A DNA stretch of 64,000 bases from contig OX345637.1 in the NCBI GenBank assembly GCA_947044365.1, positions 10,033,576 through 10,097,575 on the forward strand, given 5' to 3'. Source of the stretch: Petrosia ficiformis (taxonomy: Eukaryota > Porifera > Demospongiae > Haplosclerida > Petrosiidae). Positions 37,185 to 45,607 of the stretch are shown in pieces (the stretch's first letter is position 1; the number at the start of each line of letters is the position of its first letter). Both the position numbers and the translations under genes were made by a program. Under the pieces are notes generated by a model, which worked only from the letters and a program-made list of their open reading frames with translations, was not told the DNA's origin and made no database searches.

Positions 37185-40100
37185 TGTATGTATGTCTGCT
37201 TGTATGTATGTATGTATATATGTATTATCAGGAGCCCATAATGACGTTGACCACAAAGCGTAAGAGTAGGAGCGGGAAACGACCACGCATTTAATTAAAT
37301 TGGTCAAACTATCTGTCTGACCGTCTGTTACTATTTTTAGAACCCACGTGTATACAACTTCGTTAAATATGGCGTCTACACTTCGACGATCTTCAAGGTT
37401 AGCTATGAAACGAACACGTATAGAAGCATAAATGGAGTCAACTACTATCAGGAAAGTGAGAGCATGCTTTGGGGAAGCCGAGAAACAACTGTTTACTCCT
37501 ATTCAAGAGTGTTTGACATCATTGCCTTCTGAAATGATTCCAGTGAAGGCTTCCGACTACTTTGTCAATGACTTGACTAGGAACATCTTCACAGTCTACA
37601 CGAGCCAGAATATCGCTCAATTCTTTTCTCTGTTATACAGGAAACTTAGTCAATGTAGTACGGTATATAGTAACTGTTAATTTTGTAAAAGCCATATTTC
37701 ACGAAGGCGTGTACACGTGGGTTCTAAAAATAGTAACAGACGGTCAGACAGATAGTTTGACCAATTTAATTAAATGCGTGGTCGTTTACCGCTCCTACTC
37801 TTACACTTTCGTCATTATGGGCTCCTGGTATTATGTATGTATGTATGTATGTTTGTTACTATGTTTGTATGTATATATGTATGTGAGCTCAATGTAATAA
37901 TACTAGTTTTATATGACCTCAAAATTATTAACTTTTAAAAAGTTTCATTGATATTCTCCTTTCTCTCCCTGCCTCTACCCCACTTCATTTCTCCTTTCCT
38001 TACTCAATTGGTAAACAGCTAATGTCACAGTTGATAGATTAGAAGACAGTTCAATCGATTTTGCACCAGCAGCACCTAGTGGATATAACTGTACACCTCC
38101 AATACCTCAAGGAGAATTAACCACCTCTGGAACACTTATGATCTCTAGTGGATTGGATACTAGTGCTAAGGGACAATACAGATGTATTTCTGATGATGTT
38201 ATTGGAGCAATTACATTTCAGCTTAATGTTGTTGGTATGCACCATAAACCATTTCTTTGTTTGATTATTAAATGACTTTTTTATATAACAGCCTATTTTT
38301 TGTTTCTGCAGCTTCAGCATATGTATTACGTTCATCTGGGGATGTTACAGCTGATGTAGGATCAGATGTTACTCTTGAAATTATTGCTAGTGGTGATCCT
38401 GATGATATTACATATGTATGGAAGAAAAATGGAGTTATTATTCCAGGACAAACATCTAATACTCTTGTCCTAAATAATGTATCTGGAGATGATATTGGAC
38501 AATATGAATGTATTCCTAGTAATTCAGTGGGTAGTCATAATTCATCAATAATACAAGTTGATGTTAATTGTGAGTTCTGAATTAAGGGACTTTAGCTAGT
38601 GATATTGTCATCCATTTTTTGTATAGTCCCTGGTTTTAGAGTCAATTCTTTAGAAGATACCTCAGCTGCTATTGCTCCTGCTGCACCTAGTGGATATAAC
38701 TGTACACCTCCCATACCTCAAGGAGAATTAACCACCTTTGGAACACTTATGATCTCTAGTGGATTGGATACCAATGATGATGGAGAATACAGATGTGTTT
38801 CTGATGATATTAATGGAACTGTTGTAATTCAGCTTGATGTCTTTGGTAAGCTGAGTAATAGCAATGTGCTAAGTAGATATGTTGATTGGAAGTATGTATT
38901 CAAATAATTGTTAATTCATGTTTTTAATGTAGCTTTAGCATACATAACTAGCTCCTCTGGTGATGTGACAGCTGATGCAGGCACTACTATTACTCTTGAT
39001 ATTACTGCTAGCGGTATTCCTGATGATATTACATATGTTTGGAAGAAAAATGGAGTTATTATTCCAGGAGAAACATCTAATACTCTTGTCCTAAATAATG
39101 TATCTGGAGATGATATTGGACAATACGAATGTATTCCTACTAATTCAGAGGGTAGTCATAATTCCTCCATAATTCAAGTAGATATTAATTGTGAGTTTGT
39201 GGAATGACCTAAGTATGTAGATTATGATCATCGACGTTTTTATAGATCCTGGGTTTAAAGTGGATGCTTTGGCAGATACCTCAGTTACTATAGCCCCATC
39301 TGCACCTAGTGGATATATCTGTACACCTCCCATACCTCAAGGAGAATTAACCACCTCTGGAACACTTATGATCTCTAGTGGATTGGATTCCAGTGCTGAA
39401 GGAGAATACAGATGTGTTTCTGATGATGTTAATGGAACTATTGTCATAGATCTTAATGTCTTTGGTAAGCGCAATGTGATTCACCTGAGTAGATATGTTG
39501 ATTGGAAGTATGTAATCAAATGCTATTAATTTATGTTTTAATGTAGCTTTAGCATACATAACTAGCTCCTCTGGTGATGTGACAGCTGATGCAGGCACTA
39601 CTATTACTCTTGATATTACTGCTAGCGGTATTCCTGATGATATTACATATGTTTGGAAGAAAAATGGAGTTATTATTCCAGGAGAAACATCTAATACACT
39701 AATCCTAAATGATGTATCGGGAGATGATATTGGACAATATGAATGTATTCCTAGTAATTTAGTGGGTAGTCATAATTCATCAATAATACAAGTTGATGTT
39801 AATTGTGAGTTTCAAAATACAAAATAGACTTAAGGAAGAAATTATTTTCATATATTTCTTTATAGATCCTGGGTTTAAAGTGGATAGTTTGGAAAATACC
39901 TCAGTTACTATAGCTCCAGCAGCACCAAGTGGATATATCTGTACACCTCCTATACCTCAAGGGGAATTAACCACCTCTGGAACACTTATCATTTCTGGTG
40001 GATTAGATGCTAGTTCTGAGGGAGAATACAGATGTGTTTCTGATGATGTTAATGGAACAGTTATTATTGATCTTGATGTTGTTGGTATGTACAAGTACAC

Positions 40101-43100
40101 TAGTTTGAATTTGACATATATATTTCACTGCCCAATTCGCAATGCATACGACTGAATTTGTAAACAAAGTTCAAATTAATAGTTATACTGCTATAGTCAT
40201 TTTTCAGACAAAGCTTAATTTGGTCCATCAAATATCATGTAGCTGGATAGACTGTCCAATCATTTCATATTACTTGTCAAATTGGCTGTTAAAATTTTAG
40301 TGTTGGTTGGGAAGTGATCTGTGATAATTATGGGCATGAGGTAACTATGGCCTCATGACACTCAACAGTGTGTACCCCTGTTTTCTATACCCTCTGCTTC
40401 CTACACCTATGTGTGTGTAGTTCAATGTCATAAGGATTGTACTGTAACTCAATAATGATTGAAATTTTACATACAAAAAAAAAGTAAGAATAAATATATG
40501 AAAATGGTATGGGTGAAAATTATTGATTATTGCTGTTGTGAATATTTTCTGAGGTCAAGGTGAATGTGAATGACCTTTATCATAATAATTATGAGTGCCC
40601 CTCCCCCAAAATCGGGGAGACTATACAAATATTAACTTGATGCCTCCCATTCTTATGTACAGAGTAACTCGGTGCCCCACCCCCACTCCCCAATCCTGTT
40701 ATTTATCATATGCTTATGACACTATAATTATACATAATTATGAAGTATCACATCCTAATTTTGAGGTCATCATGAATTCGAACAAACTTTAATTTCATCA
40801 TTTCAGTAATCTTATAGTAAGTTGTAGCATTAAGAATGCACTTATAAATTAGCTACTGATACTAATTGACTATAAACACAATTTAAGAGCCACTTAAATG
40901 GGAAAAAGAAATAGCTATTCAGTGTTCAGTTTCTGACAATAGAGAATATATTTTCTTGTCACTGATAAACAAACACATTCCCTCTGTAAGATTATATAAC
41001 TAGAGAAATGCAGGGCATTTTGTGGACAATCCTACTAACATTAATTAGAAGGCATGTCCAAGTGCCAAACAGAAAGACAGTTAGTTACAAAGGCACAAAC
41101 AGTAAAAGAGAGCAAGGTAAGGTGAGTGTGTAACTGACACACTCACTGTGTAACAGAGCATTGATGAGGCTATAGGAGACAATTACTAGTATGTGCTATA
41201 CTGATAGTGTACATAATCAAAGCTATTCAATTTGGCATGGAATGTAGCTAGCTTTGTGTGTATACACTCCTGCCCTAAACTGGGTACTACAGTTACACAC
41301 TCACTGTAACTTGCTCCAGCTCTATCTTTCACTGGACTTCTCTTCCTCTCTCCTTAAACCCATCTCTCTTATTTATGCTCCAGTGATATCAGAGTAGCAA
41401 ATATTGAACATACCAATGCACAAGTAACAACTGTGCTCTGCACATTAATTGGCATGGGGCTTGCTATGGCTTTCCCCAATTATGTATTTTCCATATTACA
41501 TTTACAATAATTTGTATATACTCCCTTAGCTTCAGCACACATAACTAGCTCCTCTGGGGATTTGATAGCTGATGCAGGCTCTAATGTTACTCTTACAGTA
41601 ACTGCTAGTAGTGATCCTGATGATATTACATATGTATGGAGGAAAAATGGAGTAATTATTCCAGGAGAAACATCTAATACTCTCATCCTAAATGATGTAT
41701 CTGGAGATGATATCGGACAATATGAATGTAGTCCCAGTAATTCAGTTGGCAGTCATAATTCCTCCATAATTCAAGTAGATATTAAATGTAAGTGTACATT
41801 TTTATATTTTTGATGCAATATAAAATAGCTGGTAAATTTATAATCCAATAGCTGATATTATGTTTTGTGAGGGTAATGTTTCAAAGCAGCTGCAAATAAC
41901 ACTTACAGACTATATGACAAGAACTATATCATTAGTCCTATTGCCAGATCATTGCTCATGTTTCTGGATTGAGACCAAAACAATTATAATCATTGTATTG
42001 TACATTGCTCGTAATGATTATTTTGACCAAATTTGAAGTTATTTTCCTGCATAATACTATTCTGCCAATGCTTACATGTAAAACTTAATCCTCATGATTA
42101 TGTCATTTTTGTTCTTTCTATTTAGTTGAGTACACCCTGGATTGGATGACAAACTACTCGGATATCCTTGTGTTCCCACCATTACAATTGAGATATCAAT
42201 GCTCCCCTCAATTTTCACAAAGGATAACGATTACAGAAGGATATCTCGAAACAACAGGGTTACTTCTAAATGATACGAATACCTATAGATGTACATCTAG
42301 AAATCTTACTGGGACAATTGTTTTTCAACTAAATGTCACAGGTGAGATATACACGATAATCTGATAGACACACTTTTTTAATATAATTTATAGCTATTAC
42401 GGTATGGCAACATTTTGAGTTTATGAATAGAAAATGTTACTGATGAATTTAGATACATGTTAAAATTGCGTTAGAAGTGCCTGTAAGTGAAGTGCATAAA
42501 AGTTTCAACTAACAGTAATGTGATATGTAATTAGAATCTTGAGGGAGCATGTCAGCTTCTTTATACTAAATACTGATATATGTGTATAAATTATTCTGTC
42601 TATTCTAGTTTACTAATAATAACTTTGAAGAGATAACATCCAGTAATATAATTATTACTATTACTTTAATTATTACTTTAATGACATTTTCTCATTTAAC
42701 ATCCTCAGGATATGTACCAAATCAACCAGTCCTAAATGTTCCTGTGTTCACTAATGACCGAGGTGAAGCCATTCATTTAAATTGGACCATTGAAGAATCC
42801 ATAATAAGACCTGTTGATAACTATACTCTTTTCTGGAGAATAGAGAGAGAAGGAGATGATGAAGAAGGATCAAGAAGGAGACAGAACAATGAAAATAATA
42901 TACAGACTACTGACAAATCATACAATCTCACTGATTATATATCAGAAGCAGTGTATACATTCTGGGTTGTTGCAGAGAATAATGCAGGCCGCAGCCAAAT
43001 CAGTAATGAAAGCAGGTTTGATGTTGATGAAGAGCTCCAGGGTTTAGGTTCAGAAGGAAAGAGGAGTGAACTACTACCTTTCTGGGTGATAGTACTCATT

Positions 43101-44156
43101 GGGATTATTATACTCTCATGCATTATTTGTATTTGCTGTATACTATGTTGCATTTGTCTATTCTGTGGTCTCGCTGCCAGGAGAAAAAGAACATACTACG
43201 CTGAAGAACAAGGTACGTTGATTTTTTAAACAAAATTTTAAAAATAAATATGACAAAAGAATACTGTACAGCATGGATTATACCTGCATTTATTTTGTTA
43301 AGCGTGATCACATGCACAAGCAAAATTAATATTTTATTTGCATATTCATCTACTTATACTGAAACATGCAATTGGACATCTACAGTAATTTTGTTTTATC
43401 AATTATAAACATATTTGAAAAGCCAACGTGTGAACATGAACACATACACATAATAAAATTATGTTAGTCTATATTATTTGTTTAATTTTCTATTCATTTG
43501 TTTACAGAGCAAAAGCATGCTGAAGAACTGCAAAAGTGAGACTGAATTAATATTTCTTATTTGTATGTACATGTAGCTGCAATTCAAGATGTATTGTCCG
43601 GGAATAAATCCTCTCTCTATCTACACATGCAATTGTAGGCAGAGAGGAGCTAAAATTCCAGGCTTAGTTTATAACTAATAATTCAATATCTTAATTTATA
43701 CGTATGCCAAGACCAACTTAAATGTATTCCTTCTCATCAGCAACAGATACAGGCGTATGCTCCGACTAAAATAGATATTATTTATATGTACAAATTTACT
43801 GCGTGTTTTAGCGATTTGAAATAATTTGCTAATTTGTTTAACACCATTGGTTTATCAAATGTTCAGAATGTAAAAATCATTAAAGTTTATGCCTGCAAAT
43901 CCTGTGATGATGAAAAGGAATTAATAGACCAAACACAAGATTAGCATACTCCCATGTGTTGATGTCAAACAAAGGATCTTTTGCTTGCCCTTAAAAGTTC
44001 TTAAATTCAAATTCTGATATTCTCCATTTGTATAGATACCGCAAGAAAGGAGAAGATGAAAGTAGTGATGATAGTACTAGTGATGATGAGAAGGAAAGTG
44101 ATGATGATTTAGGAGAGATTACAGGAGACAATGAACCAGCAGGAGAGAATGTGTGA
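26158..44156 (+). CDS. Ig/FN3 type I membrane receptor (receptor gene 2), complete
   Basis: Exons: 26158-26221 (signal peptide), 26503-26811, 29199-29564, 33080-33227, 33320-33519, 34900-35214, 38019-38234, 38312-38569, 38627-38845, 38933-39190, 39246-39464, 39547-39804, 39866-40084, 41530-41787, 42126-42341, 42709-43212, 43508-43535, 44036-44156. All phases agree. The predicted protein of roughly 1,370 residues has a cleavable leader (MMWLRLVLTSILIVFAFATV), four distinct Ig domains, nine A/B-type Ig modules, FN3, a Cys-rich transmembrane segment and an acidic tail ending GENV. The start could be either of two adjacent ATGs. It gives the likely N-terminal design of the gene 1 family. Introns are long only in the 5' half, where they hold transposons and a nested gene. 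Confidence 0.85.
26503..26811 (+). CDS. Receptor gene 2 Ig domain 1 exon
   Basis: 103-codon phase 1-1 exon with a canonical Ig core: VTLQCNA (strand B Cys), IIDWTYEG (strand C Trp), STLEIPSF (strand E) and YEGFYHCVA (strand F Tyr-x-Cys). Several N-glycosylation sequons (NATN, NASA, NGST). Unlike the array A domains it keeps both disulfide cysteines. It follows directly after the leader, as expected for the membrane-distal domain. Confidence 0.85.
28441..28546. mobile_element. 106-bp hairpin MITE
   Basis: The two ends are reverse complements with a few mismatches: ATGTAACGCTACGA..CTATATCACATTTATAAGCA on the left, TGCTTATAAATGTGATATTGC..GGCGTTACAT on the right. The loop carries GGGCGTAGCCCGAGGGCGAG. 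A similar GGCGTAGCCC loop is found near 18571. Confidence 0.65.
28553..29100 (+). mobile_element. 548-bp element with 21-bp perfect TIRs carrying a gene fragment
   Basis: Perfect 21-bp inverted repeats lie at 28553-28573 and 29080-29100 (TATATGTCATGATGAAGCCAC and complement). The interior has an open frame, about 28591-28931, with a basic patch (PPSKKKRLSSSLKKRF) followed by a block reading STRWAMKNFSDWF..DDLCPDKLL..TLNKWLCAFVYE. That block resembles the N-terminal part of Crypton-derived DUF3504/QRICH1-like proteins, from memory of the family pattern of aromatic residues and a Cys-Pro-x-x-Leu-Leu. The frame ends soon after. A 25-bp tandem duplication (GAAATAATGTTGGTTATTCAA) follows at 28900-28945. 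Flanking target duplications are masked by TA repeats. Confidence 0.6.
28591..28931 (+). pseudogene. DUF3504/Crypton-like N-terminal fragment inside TIR element
   Basis: Open frame of about 110 codons without a convincing start. Visible: acidic/Pro linker, Lys-rich nuclear-localisation-like stretch, then the W-x3-F-x2-W core and CPDKLL..LNKWLCAFVYE. No catalytic tyrosine recombinase residues are present, so it cannot be an autonomous recombinase. It lies in an intron of receptor gene 2 and has no matching splice phases, so it is not counted as a receptor exon. Confidence 0.45.
29199..29564 (+). CDS. Receptor gene 2 Ig domain 2 exon
   Basis: 122-codon phase 1-1 exon beginning ESRVFIQQPQNY. 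Ig core: LHFQCTF (strand B), NITWQMIP (strand C), FQLHFPTLT (strand E) and LQVRCVATHP (strand F Cys). Sequons NYT, NIT, NVT and NDS. Acceptor TCTTGCAG, donor GTGAGT at 29565. This domain is larger than the array domains and not similar to them beyond the fold. Confidence 0.8.
30298..30412. mobile_element. Imperfect hairpin element (GGTCCTATA termini)
   Basis: AGGTCCTATATTAAAGGACC..GATATAGCC on the left pairs with GGCCTATATCACATCC..TCAGGTCCTATA on the right. It lies in intron 3 of receptor gene 2 with no coding content. Probably a small MITE. Confidence 0.5.
30466..30842. mobile_element. Foldback element, family 1 copy a
   Basis: The ends TTTTGTTATTTCAACCAATC (about 30480) and GATTGGTTGAAATAACCAAA (about 30811) are inverted repeats. 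A second inner pair, GTTGAAATGTTG and CAATATTTCAACACC, extends the arms. Related in layout and in the CACTGTAAAAAC / TTGTTA terminal words to 33879-34303 and 35430-35829. Confidence 0.6.
31179..31811 (+). CDS. SWI5: SWI5-like DNA recombination repair protein, nested in an intron
   Basis: Single-exon frame of 210 codons. The chosen ATG at 31179 sits in a good context (AAAATGG). SWI5 is the small partner of SFR1 that helps RAD51 in homologous recombination. The C-terminal third carries the Swi5 signature: ETHIKALHDYNEIKDVGQIL, LLGKIAEAENTTTTSLYSRF, then LELDD at the end. A coiled-coil-like stretch (about residues 130-165, DETLNHLEQCRNIEKEIFDL) precedes it, as in Swi5 proteins. The N-terminal 65 residues (EEYLKSLVEPKSLQEIQTDL, KVERKLLPSG) look like a small helical, winged-helix-like domain, and a Ser/Pro-rich linker follows. 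The gene lies on the same strand within the receptor gene 2 intron 29565-33079 and has no introns, consistent with either an ancient nested gene or a retrocopy. Confidence 0.8.
   Translation: MAGFEEYLKSLVEPKSLQEIQTDLQTSYFSREILDEAVQNGKVERKLLPSGCKLYMSRGVNYCYSIPVLSLKSHTARVNLPFRSPVVKSPSNDETCNTPVCNLSSSASVSDFRNVSETPRSRLQSRSYVDETLNHLEQCRNIEKEIFDLDEEIHNLSQTYNEDELETHIKALHDYNEIKDVGQILLGKIAEAENTTTTSLYSRFRLELDD
32055..32665. mobile_element. 611-bp element with ~47-bp TIRs
   Basis: The left end 32055-32100 (ATTAAGGTGG..GTGGGCGGATGCGACTCC) and right end 32618-32665 (GGAGTAGCATCCGCCCAC..CAACCTTAAT) are inverted repeats with few mismatches. Inside is a second hairpin, GCAACTACAGTTACC / GGTAACTGTAGTTGC (about 32444-32478). 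No transposase frame. It lies between the nested SWI5 gene and Ig domain 3 of receptor gene 2. Confidence 0.65.
33080..33519 (+). CDS. Receptor gene 2 Ig domain 3, split by an intron
   Basis: Two exons (33080-33227 and 33320-33519) join AC|G (Thr) to make one Ig domain. The first carries the strand B Cys (AILPCSK). The second opens with the strand C Trp (TWFRG) and ends with LEVDVADGNYQGETFICRMQV (strand E/F Cys). The split between strands B and C is the only interrupted Ig domain in the window. The intron is 92 nt. Confidence 0.8.
33879..34303. mobile_element. Foldback element, family 1 copy b
   Basis: About 50-bp terminal inverted repeats: CACTGCAAAAACAAAATTGT..AAAATAACTGG on the left, CCAGTTATTTT-type complement ending TTTTTGCAGTG on the right. 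425 bp, no coding capacity, in the intron after Ig domain 3 of receptor gene 2. Confidence 0.7.
34900..35214 (+). CDS. Receptor gene 2 Ig domain 4 exon, lacking both core cysteines
   Basis: 105-codon phase 1-1 exon. The Ig pattern is present, with ISVTFTSTD (strand B), MWWWFNGVLL (strand C Trp), TSTLTIQEV (strand E) and DNGVYQAEAV (strand F), but the strand B and F cysteine positions are Phe/Thr and Gln/Ala. It is therefore disulfide-free. It sits between the canonical N-terminal domains and the A/B array. The preceding polypyrimidine tract is a CT-rich simple repeat (34830-34895). Confidence 0.75.
35430..35829. mobile_element. Foldback element, family 1 copy c
   Basis: Begins CACTGCAAAAATAGAATTGT and ends TTCTATTGTTGCAGTG. 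The arms match copy b with more decay. 400 bp, in the intron after Ig domain 4. Confidence 0.65.
35840..36930 (+). other. Repeat-like intronic stretch with TGTC/CAGT simple repeats
   Basis: Two pieces, at 35845-35935 (CTGCGTAGTATGCTGCGCAA, then TGTC and CAGT runs) and 36190-36255 (GTAGGCCGAGC, then TGTC run), look like the same unit twice. The open frame on the minus strand at 36316-36567 is not recognised. No exon evidence. Confidence 0.35.
36997..37220 (+). repeat. TGTA tetranucleotide repeat
   Basis: Imperfect (TGTA)n with TATA interruptions. It continues after the adjacent transposon insertion at about 37834-37880, so the element at 37229-37827 split a single microsatellite. All long frames here are repeat artefacts. 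Confidence 0.9.
37229..37827. mobile_element. 599-bp element with ~120-bp TIRs and 7-bp target duplication
   Basis: The left arm 37229-37353 starts CAGGAGCCCATAATGACG. The right arm 37709-37827 is its reverse complement with few differences. GTATTAT flanks both ends (37222-37228 and 37828-37834), a probable 7-bp target-site duplication. The interior has an unrecognised 82-codon frame (37432-37680, MESTTIRKVRACFGEAEKQL). A loose end of the same family (CATTATGGGCTCCTG) appears at 49366-49380 in REXO2 intron 3. Confidence 0.7.
38019..40084 (+). CDS. Receptor gene 2 A/B Ig exon array
   Basis: Seven exons in B-A-B-A-B-A-B order: B 38019-38234, 38627-38845, 39246-39464, 39866-40084; A 38312-38569, 38933-39190, 39547-39804. 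They match the gene 1 exon types, with the closest look to the 616-bp subfamily (ASGIPDDITY and IVIDLNVFG). The first B exon is diverged (VTVDRLEDSSIDFAP). The A exons at 38933 and 39547 are nearly identical in their first halves (ALAYITSSSG, DAGTTITLDITASGIPDD). This array is far shorter than that of gene 1. Confidence 0.85.
41530..44156 (+). CDS. Receptor gene 2 membrane-proximal module and tail
   Basis: A exon 41530-41787 (ASAHITSSSGDLIADAG), diverged B exon 42126-42341 (FEYTLDWMTNYSD), FN3-TM exon 42709-43212, tail exons 43508-43535 and 44036-44156 (TGA at 44154-44156). Gene 1 has each of these with high nucleotide identity, including introns and 3' flank. The transmembrane stretch is again Cys-rich (FWVIVLIG..CIICICCILCCICLFC) and followed by AARRKR. 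Confidence 0.85.
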
Positions 44157-44894
44157 CAGATCTCAAGATGTTTAACTTTCTTTTATATAATTATAATTTA
44201 ATTTTGTGATTCATTATTAAAATGTTTTAGGTAGTTTTCATAATAGTATAGTTGATATTTCTACAAGTACAAAACACCCATCCTAATTATTTTTTACAAA
44301 TATTATGAACAAACAACTGTTTTGCTAAAATAATTATTACATCATTATTATACATTTATAATTGTTCATTTTCATGTCCAAAATAATTATCATTATGTTC
44401 ATGTAGGGAGGGGGCAGGCATAAATATTAGGGCTGGTATGATTAATCGATTGATTGATAAATCGATCGATATTAAATATTTTTCTGATTATTGATTATAA
44501 GTCTGTGATATCAATTATTCCAGAGGATATATACTTTTAAGCATGCAACAGCAAACAATGTAAGTAACAGGAAGCCTTTTTGATCATCAAATGGAGGAGT
44601 CTTTTTACATTAATGACCTAATTACTCCCACTGATTTTAATCAATTATCAATCAACTTGGAAGTTAGTGATAATATTTCACTTGTACCTAATTTATTTAC
44701 AATATAGTATTCACTAAGTGGATTGGATATAAAGATACAGATAATTTGATATTGGCGCTCCTCTTCCTATCATCTTTCCTAAGCATATGTTACATAGTAT
44801 ATCCCAATATTGTTACCAGTTTATAGTAATTATTATTATTTCAATGGTTTCTATATCAAGTTAGAGGAATATCAAAATCAGATGTCGGCCTAAC

Positions 44895-45260
44895 TTTCAT
44901 TTTAAAACTCTCTCAATGAGTACTTACGTGATTAGTAGAAACCAATACCTCTTGAACAAAAACAGTATTTGAATCCAGATAACATCATTAATTTGAGCAA
45001 AGTAATAAAAACAAAAGAACAAAGAGGATACAAAACATTGGGCACTGCCATGGATTGTATGTACAAGTACTGTAATTTTGAGAAATTATAGTACTAATAG
45101 TTCATTACATTGATAATTATTATTTTGTATAATACGAGCTATCCAATAGACTTGCATACTTGCAAGTAGTAGAGGATTAGTGCAAAAATGAAATCTATGT
45201 AGGAGTGTTTTGTTCTGTGTCTTTTGCTTTTTAGCAATATAGGTACTTACATATGTATGG
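44895..45260. repeat. Promoter-like block, copy 3 (orphan)
   Basis: Strong similarity to 23945-24300 (for example AAGTACTGTAATTTTGAGAAA, GAGGATTAGTGC and AGGAGTGTTTTGTTCTGTGT) and weaker similarity to 25950-26130 upstream of receptor gene 2. No leader exon follows. Confidence 0.55.
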
Positions 45261-45346
45261 TTATATGGAAATATCAAAACTGAAAAAGTATGCAAACATC
45301 ATTATGATGGTACATAAACACTTCCACATATCCTTATACATTACAT

Positions 45347-45388
45347 TACCATAGGTACAACATTAATATTAATGTTGTACCTATGGTA
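45347..45388. other. 42-bp perfect palindrome
   Basis: TACCATAGGTACAACATTAAT followed at once by its exact reverse complement, no loop. It could form a 21-bp cruciform. It lies between the receptor gene 2 and REXO2 3' ends. Probably the remnant of a foldback element. Confidence 0.85.
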
Positions 45389-45607
45389 GAACATAAACTC
45401 TTTCATTACTAACCACACTGTAGTTACTTAGTTGTGCTATAGCTATAGTGTTATATATGCCACACTGACTGATATTCAAACACTCGCCTTGTAATTTTTT
45501 TGGAAGTACAGAAGCTTGATTTCGGTATCTATGGCTTTCTGGAAGTTTTTTTTAGCAAAGGTAAAACCCATCATAATTATACATGTATATTAATTTTCAT
45601 GTCCAAA

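Larger units (their letters stand above)
44157..45607. other. Intergenic: 3' flank of receptor gene 2
   Basis: Contains the third promoter-like block (44895-45260) and a 42-bp perfect palindrome. The phrase TTTTCATGTCCAAA occurs at about 44370 and 45597, and in gene 1's flank once (near 21617). This suggests about 1.2 kb was inserted or duplicated here after the receptor genes separated. No coding exon was found apart from the convergent REXO2 end. Confidence 0.5.

Noticed and set aside
36981..37307. Four overlapping 86-105 codon frames rich in Met-Tyr-Val-Cys
   Set aside because: Artefacts of the TGTA repeat.
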